DNA of 64,000 bases from Hofstenia miamia (lineage: Eukaryota > Xenacoelomorpha > Acoela), in NCBI GenBank assembly GCA_004352715.1, contig SCFE01000120.1, positions 268,929 through 332,928 of the forward strand, given 5' to 3'. Shown here in pieces: positions 33,893 to 64,000 of the stretch. The notes beneath the pieces are model-generated. The model had not been told where the DNA came from. It did not search any database and saw only the letters and a list, made by a program, of their open reading frames with translations. The position numbers were made by a program, and so were the translations under genes. Within the stretch, counting starts at the first letter, position 1, and each line of letters begins with the position of its first letter.

Positions 33893-34082
33893 GTGAATTT
33901 TGTCAGTTGAGCGGCTATAATGATTCTGTCGGGTCCTCCGAGCGCGCTTTAATTTGTTCTCTTGGTAGGGAGGATTTCATAACGGAAAACGGAGCCGCAT
34001 TACATCTGCAGTTACTCGCACCATTCAGCAATCTTTCTAAAGAGGAGTTACTTACGAACTACAGGAAGATAGTGCTATACAG
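33893..34082 (+). pseudogene. Unidentified coding-like block
   Basis: About 60 codons stay open: GYNDSVGSSERALICSLG, then FITENGAALHLQLLAPFSNL, SKEELLTNYRKIVLYS. Composition (GC, Arg, Gly, Glu) is far from the surrounding AT-rich DNA and looks protein-coding. It begins after TTTTGTCAG, which could be a splice acceptor, but no donor follows; a stop comes at 34083. It lies just before two LINE pieces and may be part of their ORF1, or a host exon remnant. Confidence 0.4.
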
Positions 34083-34097
34083 TTGAATCAAGAAATT

Positions 34098-34615
34098 CAA
34101 TAATAATAATAAACTTTTATTTTAAAACGGATAAAAACATCCATTTAAGTTATAGAAATACTAGATTTTCATTCCACGAAGGAGCCGATATGGAAATAGA
34201 GTTGGTTTTTATTACTCCAGGGAGCCTCTCACGCAGTCGACTATCTCCATAATGTGAGTGTTGAGGCAGAAAATCTTGCAGTACATGATTCTCCGAAGTC
34301 AGTATCTGCTGAAGAAGCCTATTATCAACTTTGGTTATGATTTTTTCAATAAGGGTATAATTTGATATAATTTTAAGGCGTAAAGCTTTTATCTGAACTT
34401 TATCTAAGAGCAGCATAAGGGATTTTGAGGAACCTCCCCAAACTGAACAACAATATGTTAGTGAGGGCATAACTAATGCATAGTAGTGTTTGTAGTTCAT
34501 ATTGGTTAAATCCAAGATGTTTCAATTTCAAGTCAACCGTCAAACAGTGAACAGCAGACAGTGGATTGTGAATCACATTTGAAGACCCCCACACTCCAAG
34601 AATGACAGCCAAAAA
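34098..34615 (-). mobile_element. LINE 3' fragment, minus strand
   Basis: Minus frame 34515-34150 reads YYALVMPSLTYCCSVWGGSS, LLLDKVQIKALRLI-like and LPQHSHYGDSRLRERLPGV, the C-terminal region after RT in CR1/jockey-type elements. The 3' end runs into a (TTA)n tail at 34100-34115, as in many LINEs. It is truncated at its 5' side by the plus-strand LINE. Confidence 0.75.
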
Positions 34616-34620
34616 AAATT

Positions 34621-35289
34621 AGAAGTGATGTCGACATTTTATTTATTGGTACTTCGATGTTCAAATACTTACAAGCTCCTGGTCTGATCAGAAAACGAAC
34701 GGTTGCTGTACATTCTTACTGAGGTGCCACCATTGATGTGATTACCGATGTAGTCAAAAAGTACCAATGCACTGCCAACGTAAAGGACATAGTCATTACA
34801 GTCTGTAGGAATGATATTATGAATAATAAAACTGAGTATACTTCAATGTTTAAAGATCTAGTTAATTCTGTTCATGCTTCTTTTCCGTCTGCTAAGCTCT
34901 ACTTAGGAGAAGTGGCACCATTCCCGCATTGCAATCGATTAACCAAGAAGGCCATGGAACTAAATCTCATTATTCAACAAAATTCGAAAAACTTTGAGTA
35001 TGCAATTTTTCACAGTTATAATTCTTTTTATTTGGGTAAACAGATTATTGAAAAATATTTCGCAAAAGATGGGGTACATCTATCTAACGCAGGCTACGGA
35101 AATCTTGCCCGCTGTATCAAAGCCTTTTTTGATCAATCACTGCGACCGCATTCCAACCGCCTTTCCAATCAAACAAATCACAGTATGATGCTCAACAACA
35201 CCCCGCGACGTTGCCGATTATCACGCCGAGCTTCCACCGCAATAATTACAGAAGCTACGCAGAAGTTACCGCAAAGCCGCCGCAATTAA
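34621..35289 (+). pseudogene. LINE ORF1 with SGNH (GDSL-type) hydrolase domain
   Basis: One frame from 34621 with a single in-frame TGA (34720-34722). It reads DVDILFIGTSMFKYLQAPG (block I, with GTS in place of GDS), KDIVITVCRNDIMNN (block III, x-x-N-D) and YFAKDGVHLSNAGYGNLARC (block V, D-x-x-H). These are the four landmark regions of SGNH esterases, which occur as ORF1 in several CR1/L2-type LINEs. The tail is Arg/Ser-rich and may bind nucleic acid. Confidence 0.75.
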
Positions 35290-35464
35290 CTACAGCAGAA
35301 ATATCAAAGCTAAGAAACTTTTTACTTTATTTTTAAATATGTTTAATTTTACGACTCTCAGTCTACGGATATACTTATATATATGCATATGTAATTTATG
35401 CTGTCTAAAATTTGAAAATACTTTGAGTATACAAACTTTTCTCTTTCTCCTTTTAGGTACTCAA

Positions 35465-35488
35465 GGAATCGAATGTAACCCAGGCCCT
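35465..35488 (+). other. 2A-like motif (GIECNPGP) in the LINE
   Basis: After a hydrophobic run (TFLFLLLG) the frame reads GIECNPGP. The 2A consensus is D-V/I-E-x-N-P-G-P; here the first Asp is Gly while E-x-N-P-G-P is intact. 2A-like peptides cause ribosome skipping at the final Pro and are known at the N-terminus of some LINE ORFs. Whether it acts is unknown. Confidence 0.65.
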
Positions 35489-35559
35489 GATTATAATTAT
35501 GAAGAATTTAACCTAAACTTAATAATAATACTAACAGCACAAATTATGTACATGTAAAC

Positions 35560-36257
35560 TTTCAGAATTTAGCCAATAAGCATTATCAGTTTATTCAATT
35601 TATGCAAGTATTCAAGCACGAAACAATAATAGGCATAACAGAATCTTGGATAACGGCCAATCATTCCAACAACATGTGGACATTTAATGATAAAATATAC
35701 AGACTTTTTCGCAACGATAGAGCACCTAATAATTTATTTTGCAAAACTAAAGGTGGCGGTGTTCTTTTTCTTATTCCAAAAATTTACCGACCTAAATTAA
35801 GAAATGACTTTTCAACAATTGATTCAAAATTTGAAAGCTTATGGATCGAAATAAACAATCCAAGTAAAGATTCTAATTAAAAAAACAATTAATTAATGCG
35901 TCTTACTGCCCCTAAAAAAACTACCTCAATGAATTTTTTAATCAAATCGAGGCCGACTTTTCTGCCTCTTCTGAAAACAAAGATGTCATATTAATGGGCT
36001 ATTGGAATTTAAATTACTTCAATTATCGCGAAAAAGAAAAACTAGATCTTTTATTAAACACTTTTAATTTATTTTCGTCGAACACAGTCCTACCTACAAG
36101 AAATGTATCCACTTCTAGCACGCTTATTGATCATATCATTACTACAGATAATAAAGATAGTTTTTACTGTGGAGAATTCCCATTTTCTGATCATTGCATT
36201 ATTGCAATACAAATGCCTATCCGTGACCATTCTAGGGAAAACTTAAATCTGAGCTAA
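35560..36257 (+). pseudogene. AP-endonuclease domain of the LINE
   Basis: Segments FQNLANKHYQFIQFM, IIGITESWITANHSNN and GGGVLFLIPK are followed, after a frameshift, by GYWNLNYFNY (usual GDFNxNxxN), STSSTLIDHIITTD and FPFSDHCIIAIQM. The T-E-S-W, N-x-N, and S-D-H boxes are the endonuclease landmarks. GDFN is altered and the frame is broken. Confidence 0.75.
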
Positions 36258-36697
36258 GCGTACAAAATTGGAATGATGTATATTCAGCCTCTGAGCCAAA
36301 TAGTATGCTAAACAAATTTCTAATTAAGCTTGAATATTTTTATATCTTTTGCCCCCAAAGAAAAATTCTATCTAATTCTTCTTTGAAACAATCTAATGAT
36401 GGTAAACCTTGGATTGATTCTAAGTGTATGCAATGTATAAAAAATAAAAATCAAGCTCATAAAGAATACCTACCACTAAAAACCAGCGAAAGTTTTAGCT
36501 GTTACAAAAAGGCCAGAAATATTTGTAATGTAACTATTCGAAAAGCGCAAAATATTTATTCTAAAAATATTTTCAACGGATTAAATCAAAGAAATCAATG
36601 GAAGTTTATCAATAAATTGGCCAATTCTCAGAAAAAATGTATGGGCGACATTGATGCAATTAAAGACCATGATGTAAACCTGCAAGATGCCCCATAA

Positions 36698-37220
36698 AAA
36701 TCGCTATTATTGTAGTATATTTGCATCCCTAAGTTGTTAATTGATAATATGTGTCGATTTAATAATATAGCGACGATAAGCAATGTACAATTAGTGATTT
36801 AATATTCTTTGTATTCTGATTGGTTGCTCGTACGAGGAATCCATTTTGTTTGCGTAATTTGAATTTCAGACATCGCAGTAGTTTTAAATATTTGTTCTGC
36901 TATTACTCACCGTTTGATCACAAGTGAGTAATTGTTATCTATTATTTGTAAATACTCAAATGTGTGATTTCTGTTAATTTAAGTTTTGCTACCCTAGCTT
37001 CCAGTTGCTTTTTATTTTAACTATTATAGATTTCCCCAGCCGTATATTTAACTAACATTANGGTTCATCGCTTCGGCCGGAGGCCTGATTCTGTAAGAAG
37101 AAGTTTGGAATTAACTTATTCTCTGAATACTTATTAACCCTGGAATGAAAATGCTCTTGTTTTCTCATTAGATAGATAACACAATAACTAGTAGTTTCAT
37201 CGGTTATGTTTTAATATATC
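36698..37220. other. Non-coding insertion inside the LINE
   Basis: Coding similarity stops after QDAP (36696) and resumes near 37240. The 520 bp between have no LINE frame. ATCGCTATTATTG near 36700 and AATAATATAGCGA at 36761 can pair, hinting at a small mobile insert, but no clear ends were found. Confidence 0.4.
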
Positions 37221-37241
37221 TAAAGATGGAATGCTTGCTGA

Positions 37242-37980
37242 GTGTTCCACGTGCTTCTACCACAGAAAAATAGTATACCAACTTTTAAATTCAGATATGC
37301 TACTACTTATGAGATGATTAAAGCAATAACAAAACTCAAATCGAATAAATCAAATGGCCCAGCAAAAATACCTGCCTGGATTTTGAAAGAAATTGCGTCA
37401 ATTATTACTAAACCACTAAATTTTATTTTCAATGAGTGCATCAAAACAAAATTTTTTCCTGATTTTCTAAAAAAAGCTCATGTAACAGCGGTTTTTAAAA
37501 AACATGATGAAAGAAAATATTGCCTCGAATTATAGACCAATCTCGGTACCTTCCCCACTAAGTAAAATATTTGAGAGTCTTTTATCGGAGCAAATTTACG
37601 ATCACATGCAAAAATATAATCTAATGACTGATGCACAATTTGGATTTCGAAAACATTTTTCTTCTACTGATGCTCTTATCCAAGCAACTGAACACTGGAG
37701 GAATTTCCTAGATAAAAAACTATGGCGCAATTGCTTGCTTTGATATTTCTAAAGCTTTTGACTCACTCAATCAAAAAATATCATACGAAAAACTAAAACA
37801 TATAGGTATGGATAATGATAGCGTTCCCTTTATAACAAATTAGCTTACAAATAGAATTCAAAGGGTAAAAGTCAATAAAGTTTTTCCGTATTGGCTTCTT
37901 ATCAAAAATGGCATACCGCAGGGAACTATTCTAGGCCCCCTACTATTTAATATTTATATAAATGATATGAAAAAGACCAA
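37242..37980 (+). pseudogene. Reverse transcriptase of the LINE
   Basis: Frames give AITKLKSNKSNGPAKIPAW, ASNYRPISVPSPLSKIFESL, QFGFRKHFSSTDALIQ, CFDISKAFDSLNQKI (catalytic Asp in F-D-x-x-K-A-F-D) and NGIPQGTILGPLLFNIYIND. The Y-A-D-D box expected about 10 residues later is absent: the sequence jumps from IQYA to the C-terminal tail. Two frameshifts occur. Confidence 0.85.
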
Positions 37981-37991
37981 TCTCATACAAT

Positions 37992-38282
37992 ATGCTTCCA
38001 CCCTATAATGGCGTAAAAATCGCAGAATTTTCGAACAAGATCAACGAAAGAACAAAAAGATTTACTGTAAACAAGTATAAATCTAAAATAAACCGAAATT
38101 CTTTTATAAATAATGCAATAAGGCAATGGAATGAATTTCCCCAAGAGATCAAATGTATTAAAAATGTAAAACACTTTCGCAAACGTGTTAAGGAATTAAT
38201 TCTAAAACAAAAGTTCATCTGTGGAAACGCTTGGATAGGCTACAAATTTTATAATACTGATTATACTACTACAAGACTATAA
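37992..38282 (+). pseudogene. LINE C-terminal tail
   Basis: NSFINNAIRQWNEFPQEIKC and VKHFRKRVKELI match the W-N-x-L-P-x-x-I and F-K-x-R-L pattern ending CR1/jockey-type ORF2. Stop at 38280-38282. Confidence 0.7.
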
Positions 38283-38440
38283 TATCCGTATATATATATA
38301 TATATATTTAAATCAAATCTTTATCAAAGGGCTAAAGACAAGTAAAGCCTTACAGAATGTGTTCCATATGGCAAGATTGATATTTTTTCAGCTGTACAGA
38401 CTACAAAATGAACTAAATTTAGTGAATCTAGTGACAGGAA

Positions 38441-38878
38441 ATGGATTCACAAATCCAATTGTCAATACAATGCAGAAAATTTGAAACTGATATATCTAGT
38501 CTATCAATCACAATCAATCCTGAAAAATGCCGACTAGTCAATACCTTGATTAACTACCCAGCTAATATAAATGAAAATCTTAGTTGTACATACTTTATGA
38601 GTACAGTTCATATATGCTTTGATAATTCTATGCATCTAAGGAACATACATACAATTATGTTAAGAAAACAGCTTGTGAAACTGCTTGTAATTAACTTGGA
38701 TACAGGAAATCTATTGATAATATGTTTTCTACAAAAAACAGAAGTTACTGACAAGAAATTTGTTTACAGGTTGAAAGAATTTTTTCAATTGAACAAATTA
38801 CTGATCTATGAATATCTCTACCATTCTCTCAAAGACAATCTGTTTTGGATGAGATCAACAAGATATGAAAGATATTAA
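38441..38878 (+). pseudogene. Unassigned open frame after the LINE
   Basis: 145 codons without stop, with ITINPEKCRLVNTLINYPAN and a KEFFQLNKLLIYEYLYHSL segment. It could be a piece of an LTR element, since a CCACCATGG-type block resembling a primer-binding site follows near 39160, but no domain is recognised. Confidence 0.25.
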
Positions 38879-38879
38879 A

Positions 38880-41387
38880 AGCAGAGAAAGAAATCAAATA
38901 GCAATGGTCTTTTAATTTGATTTTTCATTCAGAATACACAATAGAAGTGGCTCCTTTAAATAAATGTAGTTTGAATTCAAATCTGTGTTTCTAGGGAGAC
39001 CTGAATTTAACACTGTGTCCCTATTCACACTCAAAACGCAGCAAGCAGAATTTTGCATTAAGATATTTACTTAGTAAATCATCACAAGAATTCTCTTCTT
39101 CATCAATGTTGAGTTTTTTCCCTTAATTCTCTGAGAACCCTATACTTGTGAATGTAGCCACCATGGGTGAGGGGTTAACACACATACAGCCTATTTGATA
39201 AAAGCAAAGTCATACAACAACATAAGCTTAGCTTGCTACAGTTTACATTACTTCAGTCTATCTAAGTTATCACAAGCATTTTGCTTCCAGCTTGTTATTC
39301 TAATATTAGAATTTATTGCTTATACGTTTATTCTTAACCCTACTTTGCTATGATGGAAAAGGTTTGGTTTCATTTACATAAAATCTGGTTTATTAAGCAT
39401 TCAGTTTACTTAGTGTGTCACAAAATGAATTGAAAGTAAAATTTTTCCATGATCTTTTGACCAGGCTCAGGAGCTTAAATAAGTTTACTACAAGCTTTTT
39501 GGAACAAGAGTTTATGTATTAATCAAATGAAAGAGAAAAAATATATAACACAGCTCTATTTAGGTAATTCCAAAATAAAGATCAAAGAAAGTAAATGATC
39601 AAGTATTTGACTATTTCAATTTTAGTATCTTTATTAATTATCATGTATAGAAAAGTTAATAGAAATATAACAAATGAATCTACGTTATTTAAATCTTTAA
39701 TTTATACATAGATAAAATATTTATAATTGTTGCTTTCTAATCATAACTTCACATCCATCAAATTATGGTTACCATTACATATAATTTATGTAACACTGCT
39801 GAATGATGAAGTACAGGCCTTTCATAACTTCAATTTAATATGCACTTGCATGTAAAGGAATGAATGTGTAGCAAACTTTCACAATAAGAATCCCTATACT
39901 TAACAATTTAATCTGTGTTAAACATTGAAACCAAGTAAGCATCCAATCATGACATCAAGAATTAGGTTTTCCAATTATCTTAGGAGAATGAGATAAATTA
40001 AGCTGGCATTAGCTTATATATTACAAATTTCAAATCAACATTTAGTATCATAATTTAGATAACAAGTTGCAATAGCATACAAGCAGAGATTTGAGGTTAT
40101 AGTTATGCCTATTGGAGGAAGACAAAAGCATTAATAATATTACTTTCATGTCATACAGGATTTTGCCACTCACATATACAAGTACTGTCTGATAACATCT
40201 ACTGAAACAAAATTCAAAGGTTTCAGGATACAACCTTGAATAAATCTACAAACCTTAATAAGAACATGCAGAGATATATTTCGACTTACAAAGTCATTGT
40301 CAGTTTTACAAATTATTCCCTCTAAATTTACTAGATTTTACAATAATTATAATTTTTTAAATTTTAAAAAGTGGCAAATTTAATTTATAAATATAGTCTC
40401 CTTTTGTGTTTAAACTTGGTTGCAAGGATTTTATAAAAATACTCTCAATAATTTTTAAATTACTTGACCGTGACGTCTGATGCAATATTTTTGTTTCATT
40501 ACAACGCATTTTTATTCACAGTAAATGGATGAAATACTATCGATGTTTACAATGTTTACTTCTTATCCAATCTGTCAACACTAACTACTGCAGATATTTA
40601 CAATCTGTCAACATCTATCCATATTTATAACTTCAACTGAAAAAATATTCATAATATGTAACTTCATTAAGGAATAAGTAATAAGCTTACCACGTACGGA
40701 AGATTCTCAGCAACTTCGAAATTTTTTGATGACGCCTTTACGGTAAACGGAAAACTAACCACAATTTTCCAATGTTTGTAATACATATATATTATTAAAC
40801 TGTGATATAAACTAAAAATTTTTTAATCCATAGATTAGTCACATTGTTTATAGGTGACAAAATATTCAAATTATACCGAATTTAAAATAAAACATTTTGG
40901 CCACAACTGCACACCAGCGAGCAATGAGATGATGAAAACGCTGCTAATTTTACCGTTATGACCGCCTTTATCTATCAATGTCTCCAATAAACTGTTAATA
41001 TTATTATGTAGAACGTGCTCACATAATCCTATCAGTTTGGAGCAGCAACCAGTTTGTAGAAAAGCATATTATTATGTATAGTGTATTAAAGTTGATCAAT
41101 TACAGTTTTGTTTACAGAAGCTTTTGTCTCTGATAGACAATACAACGTTTTTAAACATAATAATTTGCAAATAAATTTTGTGAATAGCATCAATGAGCAT
41201 CAAATGAAATATTCCATTCGGTTAGTAAACTTCAAGCAGATATTATTCAATGCTGATAAAATATACTATCCAATTATAAAATATTTATTGAGAAATTAGA
41301 ATTTGTTAAAATGAACAAAAATGCACACAAATGAAAATTAATTATAAAAAGAAATTAGCACCAGAATGCGACACACATGTCATGCTT
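38880..41387. other. AT-rich spacer 3' of the calcium-channel gene
   Basis: No gene seen. It should contain the 3' UTR and polyadenylation site of the minus-strand gene. Confidence 0.5.
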
Positions 41388-62579
<21,192 letters not shown>

Positions 62580-62917
62580 ATCAGACTCGATGGCCCTTAG
62601 GCCGGCTACTATTGCCAATAATTTTAGTACAAAATACTTTGCTTAGTATAATAATTTCACACTCCTATTTCTCTAAAACAAATCTTGGAAAAGTTTTCAT
62701 CAGTTCATCGAGAAAAAATTACTTTAAAAAACTTAATTATAGAAATACAAAGAAAGTTTTCCCACTTTAAATAAGATACACTTTAAAAATATTTGGGTTA
62801 GTGTACAAATAATTAAAAATAATTAGCTAAGTTTAACTAACTAATAATTGCGGATTGACAATATCAAGTTTAAACAAAATAGAACTTCGAATAGGGAATA
62901 AAATAGAAACAACATAC

Positions 62918-62959
62918 CTGAAAACGACCAGAAATTGTGTTAATTCCCTGCGTATTCAT
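62918..62959 (-). CDS. CACNB: Candidate alternative first coding exon
   Basis: ATG at 62957-62959 opens 14 codons (MNTQGINTISGRFQ), ending in a good donor CAG|GTATGT in phase 0, the phase needed to join the exon at 59719. TTTTTAG just upstream could make it an internal exon with 5' UTR. Beta-subunit genes commonly use alternative first exons spliced to exactly this point. Confidence 0.5.
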
Positions 62960-64000
62960 CAACTAAAAACAATGTAAACGACTGTTGAGGCAAAAAGGAT
63001 TTCCACCAATAACAGTGCATTAGTTTATGGCACTAATCCACAAAATAATTTCTCGCTTCAAAAACAGTATTAATTAATAAAATCAATTATGTATGGTTCA
63101 CAAATTTAATTTCAAAAAGATTATGTTAAACACATTTTCTCTTATTGAGCATTGCAGCAATAAAGAAGGGTGGGAATGATAATCATCAAACATAACAGTC
63201 AATTTAAATAACGTCAATGATCTTCGATGAACTTTCACCTGTAGTTTAAAGGAATTGAGGAGAATATAAACTATTTTGAAAATACCTCCAGCCCACAATC
63301 TGAAATATGTCCAGGTTTTTGATATAACAGTTTTTTGTAATAAGCAATGGACACAAAACCATGCAAAATTTATTATTGAAATCTGCATATTTATCAGCAA
63401 TTGTAAATTGTAAAAATATGCCGACACCAATTGTTCTGATAATTTCGAGGTGTGATACTACTTTTGTACAAATTCATTCAGTGTATTAAAATTTCGTTTC
63501 AAATTATTGAAAATGTTTAGAAATATTGTTATTTTAGAAATTGGAGGATTTTAATCCTATTGTATCCCACCTTTTGCATACAATGCAATTTGATTTTAAG
63601 CCAATTTCCGTCTCAGTTCAAAAAGTCCACCCAAATCATTTTCACTTTTTTAAACATATTTGTTATGTAAAATTTTTAATTGTAATAACATTCAGCTTTA
63701 TATCATTAGCGTATGTACCAATTCGCTATTCGTAATGCTGTAATATATTTTTATAGACATTTATTAAGTTAATAAGTTAAAATAAGGTAAATAAAAGAAA
63801 ATTAAATAAATTATATTCTATCATTTGCAACATTTGCGATTAACAGAACTAAAAGTGAACCCATCAATTTGTTGATAAATTCTAATTTCAAACATAAATG
63901 TGTTGAAACATGCAATTTTGAAGGATTTTCTAGTGTATTTAAAGCTTTTGAGATGTCCTTTATAGTTATATTGGAATGTTAAAATAATAATAAAATAATA
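62960..64000. other. 5' side of the beta-subunit gene
   Basis: It should hold promoter and 5' UTR sequence, but no promoter motif is convincing in this AT-rich DNA. Frames at 63098-63430 and 63541-63735 have no motif. Confidence 0.4.

Larger units (their letters stand above)
34621..38310 (+). mobile_element. CR1/L2-like LINE with SGNH ORF1, 2A-like motif, endonuclease and RT
   Basis: The order is SGNH-hydrolase-like ORF1 (34621-35289), a hydrophobic segment with GIECNPGP (35339-35557), AP-type endonuclease (about 35560-36257), a linker (36305-36697), an insertion (36698-37220), RT (37242-37980) and C-terminal tail (37992-38282). It finishes in a TA tail at 38288-38308. Stops, frameshifts and a deletion around the RT catalytic box make it inactive. 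Confidence 0.8.

Noticed and set aside
37041-37100. GC-rich stretch around an unresolved base near 37061, checked as a possible tRNA
   Set aside because: No cloverleaf or A/B box pair could be formed.

Overview
The window is a stretch of AT-rich animal (metazoan) chromosome, not bacterial. Two spliced host genes can be read. The rest is intergenic and intronic DNA filled with transposable elements (TEs) of several classes. The calcium-channel beta subunit points to an animal. Its minimal introns (42-45 nt), the retrotransposon types and the Tc1, piggyBac-like and mariner-like DNA transposons suggest an invertebrate, but I cannot name the species. Three assembly gaps (16174-16653, 17787-17949, 31092-31613) lie at repeats.

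Layout. (1) 1-13300 is a graveyard of Ty3/gypsy-type LTR retrotransposons: a plus-strand pol remnant (1-3045), an unknown minus-strand open region (3167-4530), a minus-strand gag-pol element (5849-9893), and a nested LTR cluster with readable primer-binding and polypurine sites (9876-13300). (2) 13304-17355 holds no recognisable gene, one foldback repeat (15292-15562) and a gap. (3) 17356-18755 holds plus-strand exons of a glycine/arginine-rich (RGG-box) RNA-binding protein. (4) 18756-33890 is intergenic, with hairpin repeats, a 2.96 kb transposon with 26-bp terminal inverted repeats (TIRs) and a nested LINE, a TTAA-flanked piggyBac-like element, and MITEs inside TA microsatellites. (5) 33893-38310 holds two LINEs. 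The plus-strand one has an SGNH-hydrolase ORF1 and a 2A-like motif ahead of its endonuclease/reverse transcriptase. (6) 41388-62579, minus strand, is an essentially complete voltage-gated calcium channel beta subunit gene: 10 exons, 488 codons, every exon phase compatible. (7) 62580-64000 is its 5' side, with one candidate alternative first exon.

The beta-subunit gene is the main biological content. Its protein binds the alpha-1 pore subunit of voltage-gated Ca2+ channels and controls their surface delivery and gating. Six of its nine introns carry a TE: mariner/maT-like, MITE, two piggyBac-like, an apparently intact Tc1, and a LINE. No coding exon is interrupted. I found no CRISPR array, rRNA or convincing tRNA. 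The best candidates for new biology are the TTAA-element group with near-terminal palindromes, the TA-microsatellite-nested MITE family, the 2.96 kb TIR transposon, and three unassigned open regions (3167-4530, 11716-12812, 33893-34082).
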